9,419 nucleotides of DNA, from the NCBI GenBank assembly GCA_015711695.1, contig JACVIW010000075.1:1-9419 (forward strand), read 5' to 3'. A program made the translations under genes and the position numbers. Every line of letters starts with the position of its first letter. The first letter of the stretch is position 1. Of the stretch, positions 1 to 6,881 are shown piece after piece. Below the pieces are notes generated by a model, which was given only the letters and a program-made list of their open reading frames with translations, did not search any database and was not told the DNA's origin. The DNA comes from Candidatus Geohydrothermomicrobium daggyaiense (GTDB lineage Bacteria > Actinomycetota > Geothermincolia > Fen-727 > JACVIW01).

Positions 1-1667
1 GGTTCGATTGTGTCGCCGTTTGCGAAATCAACGAAAACCCTCGACAGGTCTTTTTCGGCAAAGGGGTTCTTTTTCAATCTGGTTGCTGCCCTTGATATCG
101 ATCTAAAGGCATTTTTTTCAAGCAATTCCCCGTAAATCTTCACCGAGATTTCTCTTCTATCAAGAAGATCGTAAGCCCGTGCTTTCCAGAGAGAAATAAG
201 GTCTTTCTTAATTTCGACCTTTTCATATTCAAGCGCGGAGTCGAATGAAGAAATCGCACCTTTATAATTTCCAACCATCGCCTTGAATATGCCATCGAGA
301 AATTGATAGGTTGGTTCAACAGGGTCAATGGCAATGCACTGATCCAAAAGGGCAAGCACCCTGTTCAGATCCTGAGATGAGAGATATTCACTTGAGGCTT
401 TTATGTAATAATCCCTGGAAGTGGTTATCCGGTATTCCGGTGTGTCGCTTATTTCAAGTCTGCCGGTCGCGTGCATCTCTTCAACCGGTTCACCTCCTAT
501 TTCAAACCCGACAAATCCTCCTCTCGAACTGGGCGCTTTCGATTCCGATACATAGAATTTTCCGCTGTGAAGGCTAAACACGGAACTTGAAAGAGTGGAA
601 TTTTTCGAGATTGTAAAACCAGCAGACCTGTAATTGTTCGAAAGTGGGTCGAAGTGGTCAGAGAGGATGTCCGCGATTCGCCCTGGAGTTATCTTTAAGT
701 GCTTAAGCAGAAAAAGAGCACGTTCATGACGTGCTCTGTTGCTCAGGATATGACTCGCACTTTCGAGCGCATTGTTTTCCAGATAAATCTCATCGCCGGA
801 CTTCTCTGTCATCACGATTGAGTGATCGTCGGGTTTCCTCAAATTCTTACTTTTGGTTGAAATCTCCAGCACAGCTGCATCTAGGTCGCGACCTCCAGCG
901 AGCGCAAAACCCCACATTCCGGCAATTTTTTGCGTATCGAGTAACGCTAACGCTTCGTTAACGGTCGAGCAATTCCTTAAAAGGTCATGTATGGCGCTAA
1001 GCACTGGTTTTCCCCTGGTGTTAAAGATAGGGGCGCTGAGCATGGTTGCGGTAATTAAAAGACCGTCTTCATTGATCGCAGTGTATCCCCCGCACGGGAA
1101 GCCTGCTGTTGAAATCGCGCAGAATGCTTTTCCCTTGTCAGGGTAGTGAAAAATGACCGCAGGATTCTCGTCCCAGTATCCTGCTCCCCAGAAATCAAAA
1201 TTTCTACCAACGAAAAGTGATCCTCCGGTTGATTCCCGTATAACCGCGGTACCAGAAATTCCGGGAATCCAGAATCTCGGTGCGAATGGGACCATGCCCA
1301 GAATTTTTTCGGCACACTGTAGAACTTCACCCAGCATCGCGGCTTCTGCGACTTCCTCCAATTTCATTCCCAGACCAACAGAAAGTCCTCGGATCTCCTC
1401 AAGCACATCCTGGCTCAAGCGGGAAATCAGTTTTCTTATAAGATAATGCTTGATTCGCTGGAAAGGTCGAGTGCTTGCTATGCCTCTTCCTGAGAGCCGG
1501 CATGTGATAATAACGGGAAGACTCTTATAAAAATCGATGGAGTTCTTTGCTATATAGCGCATAAGCGTGCCGTGCTGAAATCCCCTTTCAAACGGGGTGC
1601 CTTTAAGGTATATAACCCAGAGTCTTCCAATCTTTTCGATTCGCGCCTTGCCAAATTTATCAGTCAT
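1..1667 (-). CDS. C45-like Ntn hydrolase/acyltransferase with TPR-like tail (C-terminus outside window)
   Basis: One uninterrupted frame gives 555 residues and runs off the left edge without a stop. Residues 17-40 (WVIYLKGTPFERGFQHGTLM and following) match the N-terminal 'G-x-x-x-x-x-G-x-x-H-G' region of the C45 family (isopenicillin-N acyltransferase/carcinine hydrolase relatives). GRNFDF at 154-159 matches the conserved G-x-N-x-D motif, and TAGFPCGGYTAINEDGL at 188-203 matches the later 'AG...G.N..G' motif. C45 enzymes cleave themselves before a Cys that becomes the nucleophile; the equivalent position here is Thr140, after Gly139. From about residue 426 onward the protein is helical with TPR-like spacing (ALLDQCIAIDP, then AISSFDSALEYE). 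No signal peptide is visible, so it is probably cytoplasmic. The ATG at 1667 is used; an in-frame ATG at 1685 and GTG at 1694 are alternatives, and none has a strong Shine-Dalgarno site. Family assignment is fairly sure; substrate is unknown. Confidence 0.75.
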   Translation of the reverse strand, partial: MTDKFGKARIEKIGRLWVIYLKGTPFERGFQHGTLMRYIAKNSIDFYKSLPVIITCRLSGRGIASTRPFQRIKHYLIRKLISRLSQDVLEEIRGLSVGLGMKLEEVAEAAMLGEVLQCAEKILGMVPFAPRFWIPGISGTAVIRESTGGSLFVGRNFDFWGAGYWDENPAVIFHYPDKGKAFCAISTAGFPCGGYTAINEDGLLITATMLSAPIFNTRGKPVLSAIHDLLRNCSTVNEALALLDTQKIAGMWGFALAGGRDLDAAVLEISTKSKNLRKPDDHSIVMTEKSGDEIYLENNALESASHILSNRARHERALFLLKHLKITPGRIADILSDHFDPLSNNYRSAGFTISKNSTLSSSVFSLHSGKFYVSESKAPSSRGGFVGFEIGGEPVEEMHATGRLEISDTPEYRITTSRDYYIKASSEYLSSQDLNRVLALLDQCIAIDPVEPTYQFLDGIFKAMVGNYKGAISSFDSALEYEKVEIKKDLISLWKARAYDLLDRREISVKIYGELLEKNAFRSISRAATRLKKNPFAEKDLSRVFVDFANGDTIE

Positions 1668-2001
1668 ATTGTTGCCCGCTGACATAGACTTCACGTTAAC
1701 AGGATCACGGGACCGTTGCGTGGTTCATAATGATAGCAAAACTTAAAAAAAGTGAAATCTAACGGTTGATTAATTTTCTCTTCTGATTGGATTGTCAATG
1801 AATTTTAGCGTGCTGTCTTTGAGGTAACATGGATGGAACACAAAACGTTATGCTGGATATATTCTGGTAGGTAAAAGGGGTTAAGAATAGTAGAATCCAT
1901 AGGTAAATTTTCGCGTTTTATTTATTGATTTAGACTATTGAAAAACAATTCCTTCTTTCTTGTTTGAGGAAGTGTTTGAGGAAAGGGGAGGTAACTACAG
2001 G
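1668..2001. promoter_or_regulatory. Divergent intergenic region
   Basis: This AT-rich stretch of 334 bases lies between two divergent genes, so it should hold both promoters. No strong sigma-70 pair is visible. On the plus strand the best -10-like box is TATATT at 1858-1863, with no good -35 at 17 bases. On the minus strand a TATCAT box (plus-strand 1730-1735) lies upstream of the C45-like gene, with a poor -35. Two small inverted repeats of the form ATTG-N-CAAT occur at 1791-1799 (one-base spacer) and 1937-1949 (five-base spacer). I see no riboswitch-like fold, RNA gene or convincing small gene here. Confidence 0.4.
1985..1991 (+). promoter_or_regulatory. Ribosome binding site deciding the phosphoesterase start
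   Basis: GGGGAGG lies 10 bases before the ATG at 2002. The open frame extends back to a TTG at 1960 with no such site in front of it, and the 14 extra residues would be charged and would precede a normal signal peptide. The ATG is therefore preferred. Confidence 0.7.
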
Positions 2002-5000
2002 ATGGGTAATTTGGACAAGGGCTTGCGTTCATATTACTTGAGAAGGATTATAATTCTTTCCTCCTTATGTTTGTTTGCGCTCTTCTTTCTCACAGTTTTA
2101 TTTCCTTTTAAGGCGAAAGCTGCGCTGGGCGCGTGGGATGACGCGAAGATAAAGTGGTTAATCTATCCCACTCTCGGGAATCCGGTGATTGCCAGAAGCG
2201 GTTCATTTTTTGAGCTGGAAATTGATCCGAGACTTGGAATATATTACCATAACCCCTTTCCCATTCTCGAGGACGTACAGGTGAGCGTCAAATCGAGTGG
2301 CGATAAGTATCCTTTTTCTGGAAAACTCGCTCTAGAGTCTTTCGAGCCAGGATACAGTAAGCGCTGGCCGGAGTTAAAACAGGAGCAATCAGTTGACAAA
2401 AGGATTTATATCGTAAAAGTCAGGATTCCTCTCCATATTCCGAAGGATCTCTATGACGTATCAATCAAAGCTACGCTGAAAGGCGGAAAGAAGATCACGG
2501 ATACTCAACCGCATTCTTTGATGGTCGTTGAGTCTTTCAAAAAGCGTTTCTCGTTTGTGCAGCTTTCAGACATCCACGTCTTTGGTCCTGAGGTCTCGTA
2601 CCCAGGTTCTAACCAGAAAGAAAGGAGTGGCAGGCCAAGGCACGATGGTGATACGGATCCCAACAGAAGAGGGGCTATATATTACAGGAAGGCAATAGAC
2701 CAGATAAACCTGATGAAACCCGATTTCTGTATTTTCACCGGAGATTACATATTCGGGCAAAAATATTTCACCCGGGATCAGGGCAGTCCCTGGGGCATAA
2801 CCACGGAATACGAGTATGAGATGCTCTGGTTTTATGAGGAGACCCTGAGGCTACAGGTTCCTGTTTACATGGTGCTCGGAAATCACGACGGCTACTATGA
2901 GAGCAGTTCCGGGGCAGGTGAGGACTGGCAGGAGAACTGGAAGAGGATATTCGGACCACTTTACTACACTTTCGACTATGGGGATGCGAGATTTTTCGTT
3001 TTGAATTCTCTGGATTGGGCTATGGTTGACAGAAGCCTTTTTGACTGGTTCGGGATAATACTTCAGCCGAAAAAATATAAAGGTCAACTGAGAGAAGGTG
3101 GTGACCCTTGGAAAAGCGGTGTTAGTGAAGAAAGGTTCGCGGAGATAGACGAGAAAAATTTCGGCGGACAGCTTGGCTGGCTTCGGGATGAACTCAAGAA
3201 AAGTAGGGATAAATCGATCAGGATATGCGCCATGCATCATGATCCATGGAAAGATAATGGTAGCGGTTCCATGTGGGAAGATGACGCTCTTGGAATGGGC
3301 GGAGGACAGGGAAGGCTGGCCGTTATGAAATTGATGAGGGATTATAACGTGGCGCTCACAATTAGCGGTCATGACCATTCAGACTATGTTGGTTCTTTAA
3401 AATGGACCGATTCAAAAGGAGATGTCCTGTTTGTAAACACCACTTCCACTTCTTTTCAATCCGACGGCAACTCAGATGTGTACCCCGGCTACAGGAGGAT
3501 CTGGATAAACGGGGATAAGGTTGAAAGTTACAACTATGTGGATCCGAAATTTTCATACCCCTTCTACAAGGGAACAAATGTAGGAGGGACAACTAATCTT
3601 GGCTCTCTTGAGACGCCCGCAATCGAATCGAAGTGGGACCCAGCCCCTCCTGAAAATTATAAAGACGTCACCTGCACAATCACCAACAACCTCTCCAGGG
3701 CTCTTCCCGCTGTCTATCTTGAATTCCCGATGCCTTATCTTTCGGGAGGATATTACTACATGCTCAGAAACGGTCGATTTGGGGATATTTATGACCTGAG
3801 CGTTTCGAATACGAAGAAAAGAGTGTACCAGGTTTACACGGATGTCAAATCTGAGGGGAACCAAAGCGTCAGGCTATATGTAAGCTCAAAACCTGACAGA
3901 ACCCCACCTACCGCATCGATAATGATAAATGAGGGGGCGAGAATAACGACATCAAGAAACGTTACCCTTTCTTTGAAAGCTCAGGACTCTGAATCCGGGG
4001 TTATGGGAATGATGATTTCTAATTACCCGGATTTTAGAGGGGCAAGATGGGAGCGATTCCAGTCTAAAAGGGATTGGAAACTTGCTTCCGGTGAACCTGG
4101 GAAACGCACAGTTTATGCAAGGTTCGCTGATTGCGCGATGCCTTCCAATATAACCGAAGTCAAAGCCACAATAACTTACGCTTATGTACGCGAAGGCGAG
4201 GGACCCTCGACGAAGTGGTACTTCGCTGAGGGATGCACAAGGGACGGGTTTGAGGAGTGGCTGACTATTCAGAATCCCATTGACGATGTCTGTGATGTTG
4301 ACGTCACGTTCATGCTCGAAAACGGGGAAAATATTCCGCTTAGCTTTACCGTTGGTGGTAAGAGCAGGTATACAGTGAACGTCAATCAAGCTGTTGGACC
4401 AGGCAGGGATGTTGCAGTAGTGGTCGATTCGAGCCTCCCGGTGTTCGCTGAAAGACCGATGTATTTTAATTATCAGAATATTTGGGATGGTGGAGATGTT
4501 GTTGTTGGAGCAAGGAAACCGCTTACAAGATGGTATTTTGCTGAGGGTTGTACGAGGGAATATGTCGGATCGGCGAACTTTCACACATGGTTCTGCATAC
4601 TGAACCCCAAGCCCGAACAAGCCAGCGTTAAGGTTACTTACATGCTGTCGACAGGTGAGGTAAGACAGACCACCAGTGTCGTTGGGCCAAGATCAAGGAA
4701 AACGATTTGCGCCAACTGGGAAATAGGACCCGGGCACGATTTTTCGGCTGTTGTTGAAGCCTCTTTGCCTATCGTCTGCGAGCGACCCATGTATTTCGAG
4801 TATGACGGGGTGATAGCTGGGGGTCATAACGTCATGGGCGTCAAAGATGCCTCAAGGGAATGGTTTTTCGCTGAGGGAACGACTCGGCATCGGTTTGACA
4901 ACTACCTCTGTATCCAGAATCCTTCCGAAAACGAGGCGCACGTTAAGCTTGAGTACAGACTTACCACTGGCGAAAAAAAGTCTAAGGAGATATCGGTTTT

Positions 5001-5469
5001 TCCGAAAAGCAGATATACCCATTTCTTGAACAATGACCTCTTGCCCGATGAAGACTTTTCACTTGCCGTTTTTTCCGACATTCCTGTTCTGGTTGAGCGA
5101 GCTGTGTATTTTGTTTATGGTCCATCGTGGAGTGGTGGTCATTGCGTTTCCGGGATTAATTTTCCTGGACGCGAGTTTTTCTTTGCCGAAGGGTGCACGC
5201 GCACCGGTTTCGAAGAGTGGCTGTCCATTCAAAACACGACCAAGTATCGAGCGAGCGTCGTAATCGACTACATGATGGAGAATTCTGGAACAAGGACTCA
5301 AAAAATAGAAATAAGCCCGGAGTCACGTTACACCATAAGCGTAAATGCTTTTCTAAACGGTGAATATGATGTTTCGGTCCGAATAAAATCTGACAGAGAA
5401 ATAGTTGTTGAAAGACCCATGTATTTCTTGTACGGAGGAAAATGGGCGGGTGGTCACTGCGCTATCTGA
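2002..5469 (+). CDS. Secreted calcineurin-like metallophosphoesterase with Ig-like domain and four C-terminal repeats
   Basis: The protein has 1155 residues. Residues 1-40 form a signal peptide (basic start, hydrophobic run LSSLCLFALFFLTVLF, then an AKA|A type cleavage site); there is no lipobox. A beta-rich N-terminal domain spans about 40-185. The phosphoesterase domain (about 186-530) has every expected motif: D190-x-H192, G-D248, G-N294-H295-D296, the His pair H412/H413 before DPW, and G-H457-D-H459. These should bind two metal ions and hydrolyse a phosphate ester; the natural substrate cannot be read from sequence. An Ig-like domain starts near 634 (TPPTASIMINEG) and ends near 730. Four repeats of 97-110 residues fill 739-1155. 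No LPXTG motif or terminal membrane helix follows, so the protein is either released or held by the repeats. It stands alone, divergent from the C45-like gene, with a 128-base gap before the next gene. Domain call is firm; role in the cell is not known. Confidence 0.9.
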   Translation: MGNLDKGLRSYYLRRIIILSSLCLFALFFLTVLFPFKAKAALGAWDDAKIKWLIYPTLGNPVIARSGSFFELEIDPRLGIYYHNPFPILEDVQVSVKSSGDKYPFSGKLALESFEPGYSKRWPELKQEQSVDKRIYIVKVRIPLHIPKDLYDVSIKATLKGGKKITDTQPHSLMVVESFKKRFSFVQLSDIHVFGPEVSYPGSNQKERSGRPRHDGDTDPNRRGAIYYRKAIDQINLMKPDFCIFTGDYIFGQKYFTRDQGSPWGITTEYEYEMLWFYEETLRLQVPVYMVLGNHDGYYESSSGAGEDWQENWKRIFGPLYYTFDYGDARFFVLNSLDWAMVDRSLFDWFGIILQPKKYKGQLREGGDPWKSGVSEERFAEIDEKNFGGQLGWLRDELKKSRDKSIRICAMHHDPWKDNGSGSMWEDDALGMGGGQGRLAVMKLMRDYNVALTISGHDHSDYVGSLKWTDSKGDVLFVNTTSTSFQSDGNSDVYPGYRRIWINGDKVESYNYVDPKFSYPFYKGTNVGGTTNLGSLETPAIESKWDPAPPENYKDVTCTITNNLSRALPAVYLEFPMPYLSGGYYYMLRNGRFGDIYDLSVSNTKKRVYQVYTDVKSEGNQSVRLYVSSKPDRTPPTASIMINEGARITTSRNVTLSLKAQDSESGVMGMMISNYPDFRGARWERFQSKRDWKLASGEPGKRTVYARFADCAMPSNITEVKATITYAYVREGEGPSTKWYFAEGCTRDGFEEWLTIQNPIDDVCDVDVTFMLENGENIPLSFTVGGKSRYTVNVNQAVGPGRDVAVVVDSSLPVFAERPMYFNYQNIWDGGDVVVGARKPLTRWYFAEGCTREYVGSANFHTWFCILNPKPEQASVKVTYMLSTGEVRQTTSVVGPRSRKTICANWEIGPGHDFSAVVEASLPIVCERPMYFEYDGVIAGGHNVMGVKDASREWFFAEGTTRHRFDNYLCIQNPSENEAHVKLEYRLTTGEKKSKEISVFPKSRYTHFLNNDLLPDEDFSLAVFSDIPVLVERAVYFVYGPSWSGGHCVSGINFPGREFFFAEGCTRTGFEEWLSIQNTTKYRASVVIDYMMENSGTRTQKIEISPESRYTISVNAFLNGEYDVSVRIKSDREIVVERPMYFLYGGKWAGGHCAI
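4216..5466 (+). repeat. Four tandem 97-110-residue protein modules
   Basis: The units are 4216-4530, 4531-4860, 4861-5175 and 5176-5466 (residues 739-843, 844-953, 954-1058 and 1059-1155). Each begins W/F-Y/F-F-A-E-G-C/T-T-R, followed in three of the four by G/R-F-x-x-(W/Y)-L-x-I-Q-N. Each then has a beta-rich middle with an S-R-(Y/K)-T motif, and ends E-R-P-M-Y-F-x-Y (A-V-Y-F in unit 3) before a G-G-H/D turn. Unit 2 has a small insertion after its TRE. Units 1 and 4 resemble each other most. The copies differ widely at the DNA level, including synonymous sites, so the duplication is old. I recall similar modules at the ends of exported proteins in deep-branching Actinomycetota; a wall-binding or adhesive role is inference. 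Confidence 0.9.
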
Positions 5470-5597
5470 TCTGCGGGCATTAATCTGGCTATTTCGCAGT
5501 AAGGGCTGAGCGGGATTTGCGATAGTAATCGCTAAAGTCTTTGTTTGACACTTTATTACCTCTGCGAGTAATCGATAATAATGGTATTCTATGGAAT
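5470..5597 (+). promoter_or_regulatory. Spacer with possible promoter of the downstream gene cluster
   Basis: A perfect TTGACA lies at 5545-5550, but the best -10-like box, GATAAT at 5574-5579, is 23 bases away, which is too far for a standard sigma-70 promoter. A short hairpin (GCGAT at 5519-5523 pairing with ATCGC at 5528-5532, loop AGTA) is followed by a loosely T-rich stretch and might be a weak terminator of the phosphoesterase gene. The 8-mer AGTAATCG occurs at 5524-5531 and again at 5567-5574. Confidence 0.25.
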
Positions 5598-5978
5598 ATG
5601 AGCAGTGAAAAAGAATCACCTTATTCGCTTTTTGAGCGAGGGAAAAGGTTACTCGAAGAGGGGCATCCCGCTCAAGCAGCTATGGTTCTTGAGAAGGCGA
5701 GAGCGGAATTTCCCGGAAAGGGATCTATTCTGGAAGTCCTGGGCAGGGCTTACTACAATTATGGCAGATATGGGGAAGCTGCGCTGCGATTTAAGGAGGC
5801 AGTTGAGGTTGACCCGACCAATGACTACGCTCACTACTGCCTAGGTCGATGTTACCTTAAACTCAACAGGAAAGCTGATGCGAGCAGGCATTTCAAACTC
5901 GCGTGGAATTTGAAACCATGCGACATGTATAGAAAAGAAGCTTTCAGGTTTGGCGCTCTTGAGCAGTCCGATATATGA
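5598..5978 (+). CDS. Small TPR-repeat protein
   Basis: This 126-residue protein is almost wholly made of three tetratricopeptide repeats, at about 8-39, 41-73 and 75-107. The typical spacing is visible in LGRAYYNYGRYGEAALRFKE followed by AVEVDP, then LGRCYLKLNRKADASRHFKL followed by AWNLKP. Such helical repeats bind other proteins or peptides; no catalytic domain, signal peptide or membrane segment is present. The frame is open back to a TTG at 5541, but the ATG at 5598 gives a start just before the first repeat; the Shine-Dalgarno is weak for both. It precedes the HAD gene by 66 bases and is probably the first gene of the cluster, although it could be transcribed separately. The partner is unknown. 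Confidence 0.8.
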   Translation: MSSEKESPYSLFERGKRLLEEGHPAQAAMVLEKARAEFPGKGSILEVLGRAYYNYGRYGEAALRFKEAVEVDPTNDYAHYCLGRCYLKLNRKADASRHFKLAWNLKPCDMYRKEAFRFGALEQSDI

Positions 5979-6030
5979 AAATGAAGAGCGTAGTACTTTC
6001 TCTATGCATGAACCAGAAAATGATTGAAGC

Positions 6031-6037
6031 GGAGGAG
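6031..6037 (+). promoter_or_regulatory. Ribosome binding site favouring a TTG start for the HAD gene
   Basis: GGAGGAG lies 7 bases before the TTG at 6045 (9 bases when counted from GGAGG). The in-frame TTG at 6024 is upstream of this site and has no Shine-Dalgarno of its own. No ATG or GTG codon is available before the catalytic motif. Confidence 0.6.
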
Positions 6038-6044
6038 TCAGGCT

Positions 6045-6851
6045 TTGAAGGAGGGGAGTTTAAAAAATTTTAAGGGCATTATTATTGATCTTGATGGGGT
6101 GGTTTATCTTCTTGACAGGGCCGTTCCTGGATCTCCTGAAGCCATTGCACAAATCCAGAAAGAGAAAATCCCTTTTGTCTTTCTCACAAATAACTCTTCC
6201 TCAACCCCGGAGCAATACACGGATAAACTCGCTTCATTCGGAATAAAAGTTTCACCAGAACAGATAGTTAGTTCTCCCCAGGCAGTCAGAAAGTTTCTTG
6301 AAACTAAGGTAGAGATTAAAAATGCAAGAGCTTTTGTTATTGGCGAAGTTGGGTTGCTTAGCGAAGTAGAGAAAGCTGGCCTTACAATTCTCGACGGAAA
6401 AAATGGCGAGGATGCGGACGTGGTAATTGTGGGATGTGACAGGTTTTTCAACTACGACAAGCTCAAAGCAGCTGTAATAGCAATAAGAAAGGGGGCGTTA
6501 TATGTCGCGGCAAACGCCGACGCTACTTACCCTACACCAGGTGGTCTGTGGCCTGGCGCCGGCGCGATTGTCGCTGCTGTGACGACGGGGGCTGGCAGGG
6601 AGCCATTTATTGCCGGGAAGCCTAACAGGCTAATAGTTGAACTTGCGCTTGAAAAACTCGGAATGAGGGCTAAAGATGTTCTGTTGGTCGGAGACAGGCT
6701 TGACACGGATATAAAAGCTGGTATTTCTGCTGGTGTGAAAACAGCACTTGTGCTCACCGGCGTTTCCAAGAGGGAAGATATTTTTCAAACGGGAATATAT
6801 CCCGATTTCGTTTGCGAGAGCCTAAGCGCTCTGGTTAACTTTAAGTGTTAG
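6045..6851 (+). CDS. HAD-IIA (NagD/phosphoglycolate phosphatase type) hydrolase
   Basis: The protein has 268 residues, the usual length of this subfamily. HAD motif I is DLDGVV (nucleophile Asp15, acid/base Asp17). Motif II is LTNNSS (Thr48), motif III is GKPN (Lys192), and motif IV is GDRLDTD (Asp217, Asp222). Between motifs II and III lies the C2a-type cap, with ANADATYPTPGGLWPGAGA (about 156-174) as the characteristic substrate-loop region. These enzymes remove phosphate from small molecules in the cytoplasm using Mg2+; substrates include phosphoglycolate, pyridoxal phosphate, nucleotides and sugar phosphates, and sequence alone does not choose among them. The TTG start at 6045 is set by the GGAGGAG site. 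The aryl-CoA ligase gene follows after 30 bases, so co-transcription is likely. Family is certain; specific activity is open. Confidence 0.9.
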   Translation: MKEGSLKNFKGIIIDLDGVVYLLDRAVPGSPEAIAQIQKEKIPFVFLTNNSSSTPEQYTDKLASFGIKVSPEQIVSSPQAVRKFLETKVEIKNARAFVIGEVGLLSEVEKAGLTILDGKNGEDADVVIVGCDRFFNYDKLKAAVIAIRKGALYVAANADATYPTPGGLWPGAGAIVAAVTTGAGREPFIAGKPNRLIVELALEKLGMRAKDVLLVGDRLDTDIKAGISAGVKTALVLTGVSKREDIFQTGIYPDFVCESLSALVNFKC

Positions 6852-6881
6852 ATTTTCGAAATTAATTAAAGTGGACGCAAG

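Noticed and set aside
853..1446. Plus-strand frames of 97 codons each opposite the C45-like gene
   Set aside because: They are low-complexity shadows of the minus-strand reading frame, which is continuous and carries conserved family motifs.
1829..1870. 13-codon frame (MDGTQNVMLDIFW) behind a GAGGT in the divergent intergenic region
   Set aside because: The GAGGT is only 3 bases from the ATG, the peptide has no run of one amino acid or attenuator-like hairpin after it, and it lies about 130 bases before the next gene.
1960..2001. TTG start giving 14 extra residues on the phosphoesterase
   Set aside because: No Shine-Dalgarno precedes it, while the ATG at 2002 has GGGGAGG at suitable spacing and starts a normal signal peptide.
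3952..4620. 222-codon open frame on the minus strand inside the phosphoesterase gene
   Set aside because: It is wholly antisense to conserved repeat and Ig-like coding sequence, its product has no recognisable domain, and no ribosome binding site supports it. The same applies to the antisense frame at 2851-3378.
5471..5499. CTGCG...CGCAG inverted repeat just after the phosphoesterase stop
   Set aside because: The stem is only 5 pairs with a 19-base loop and no T-run follows, so it is not a credible terminator.
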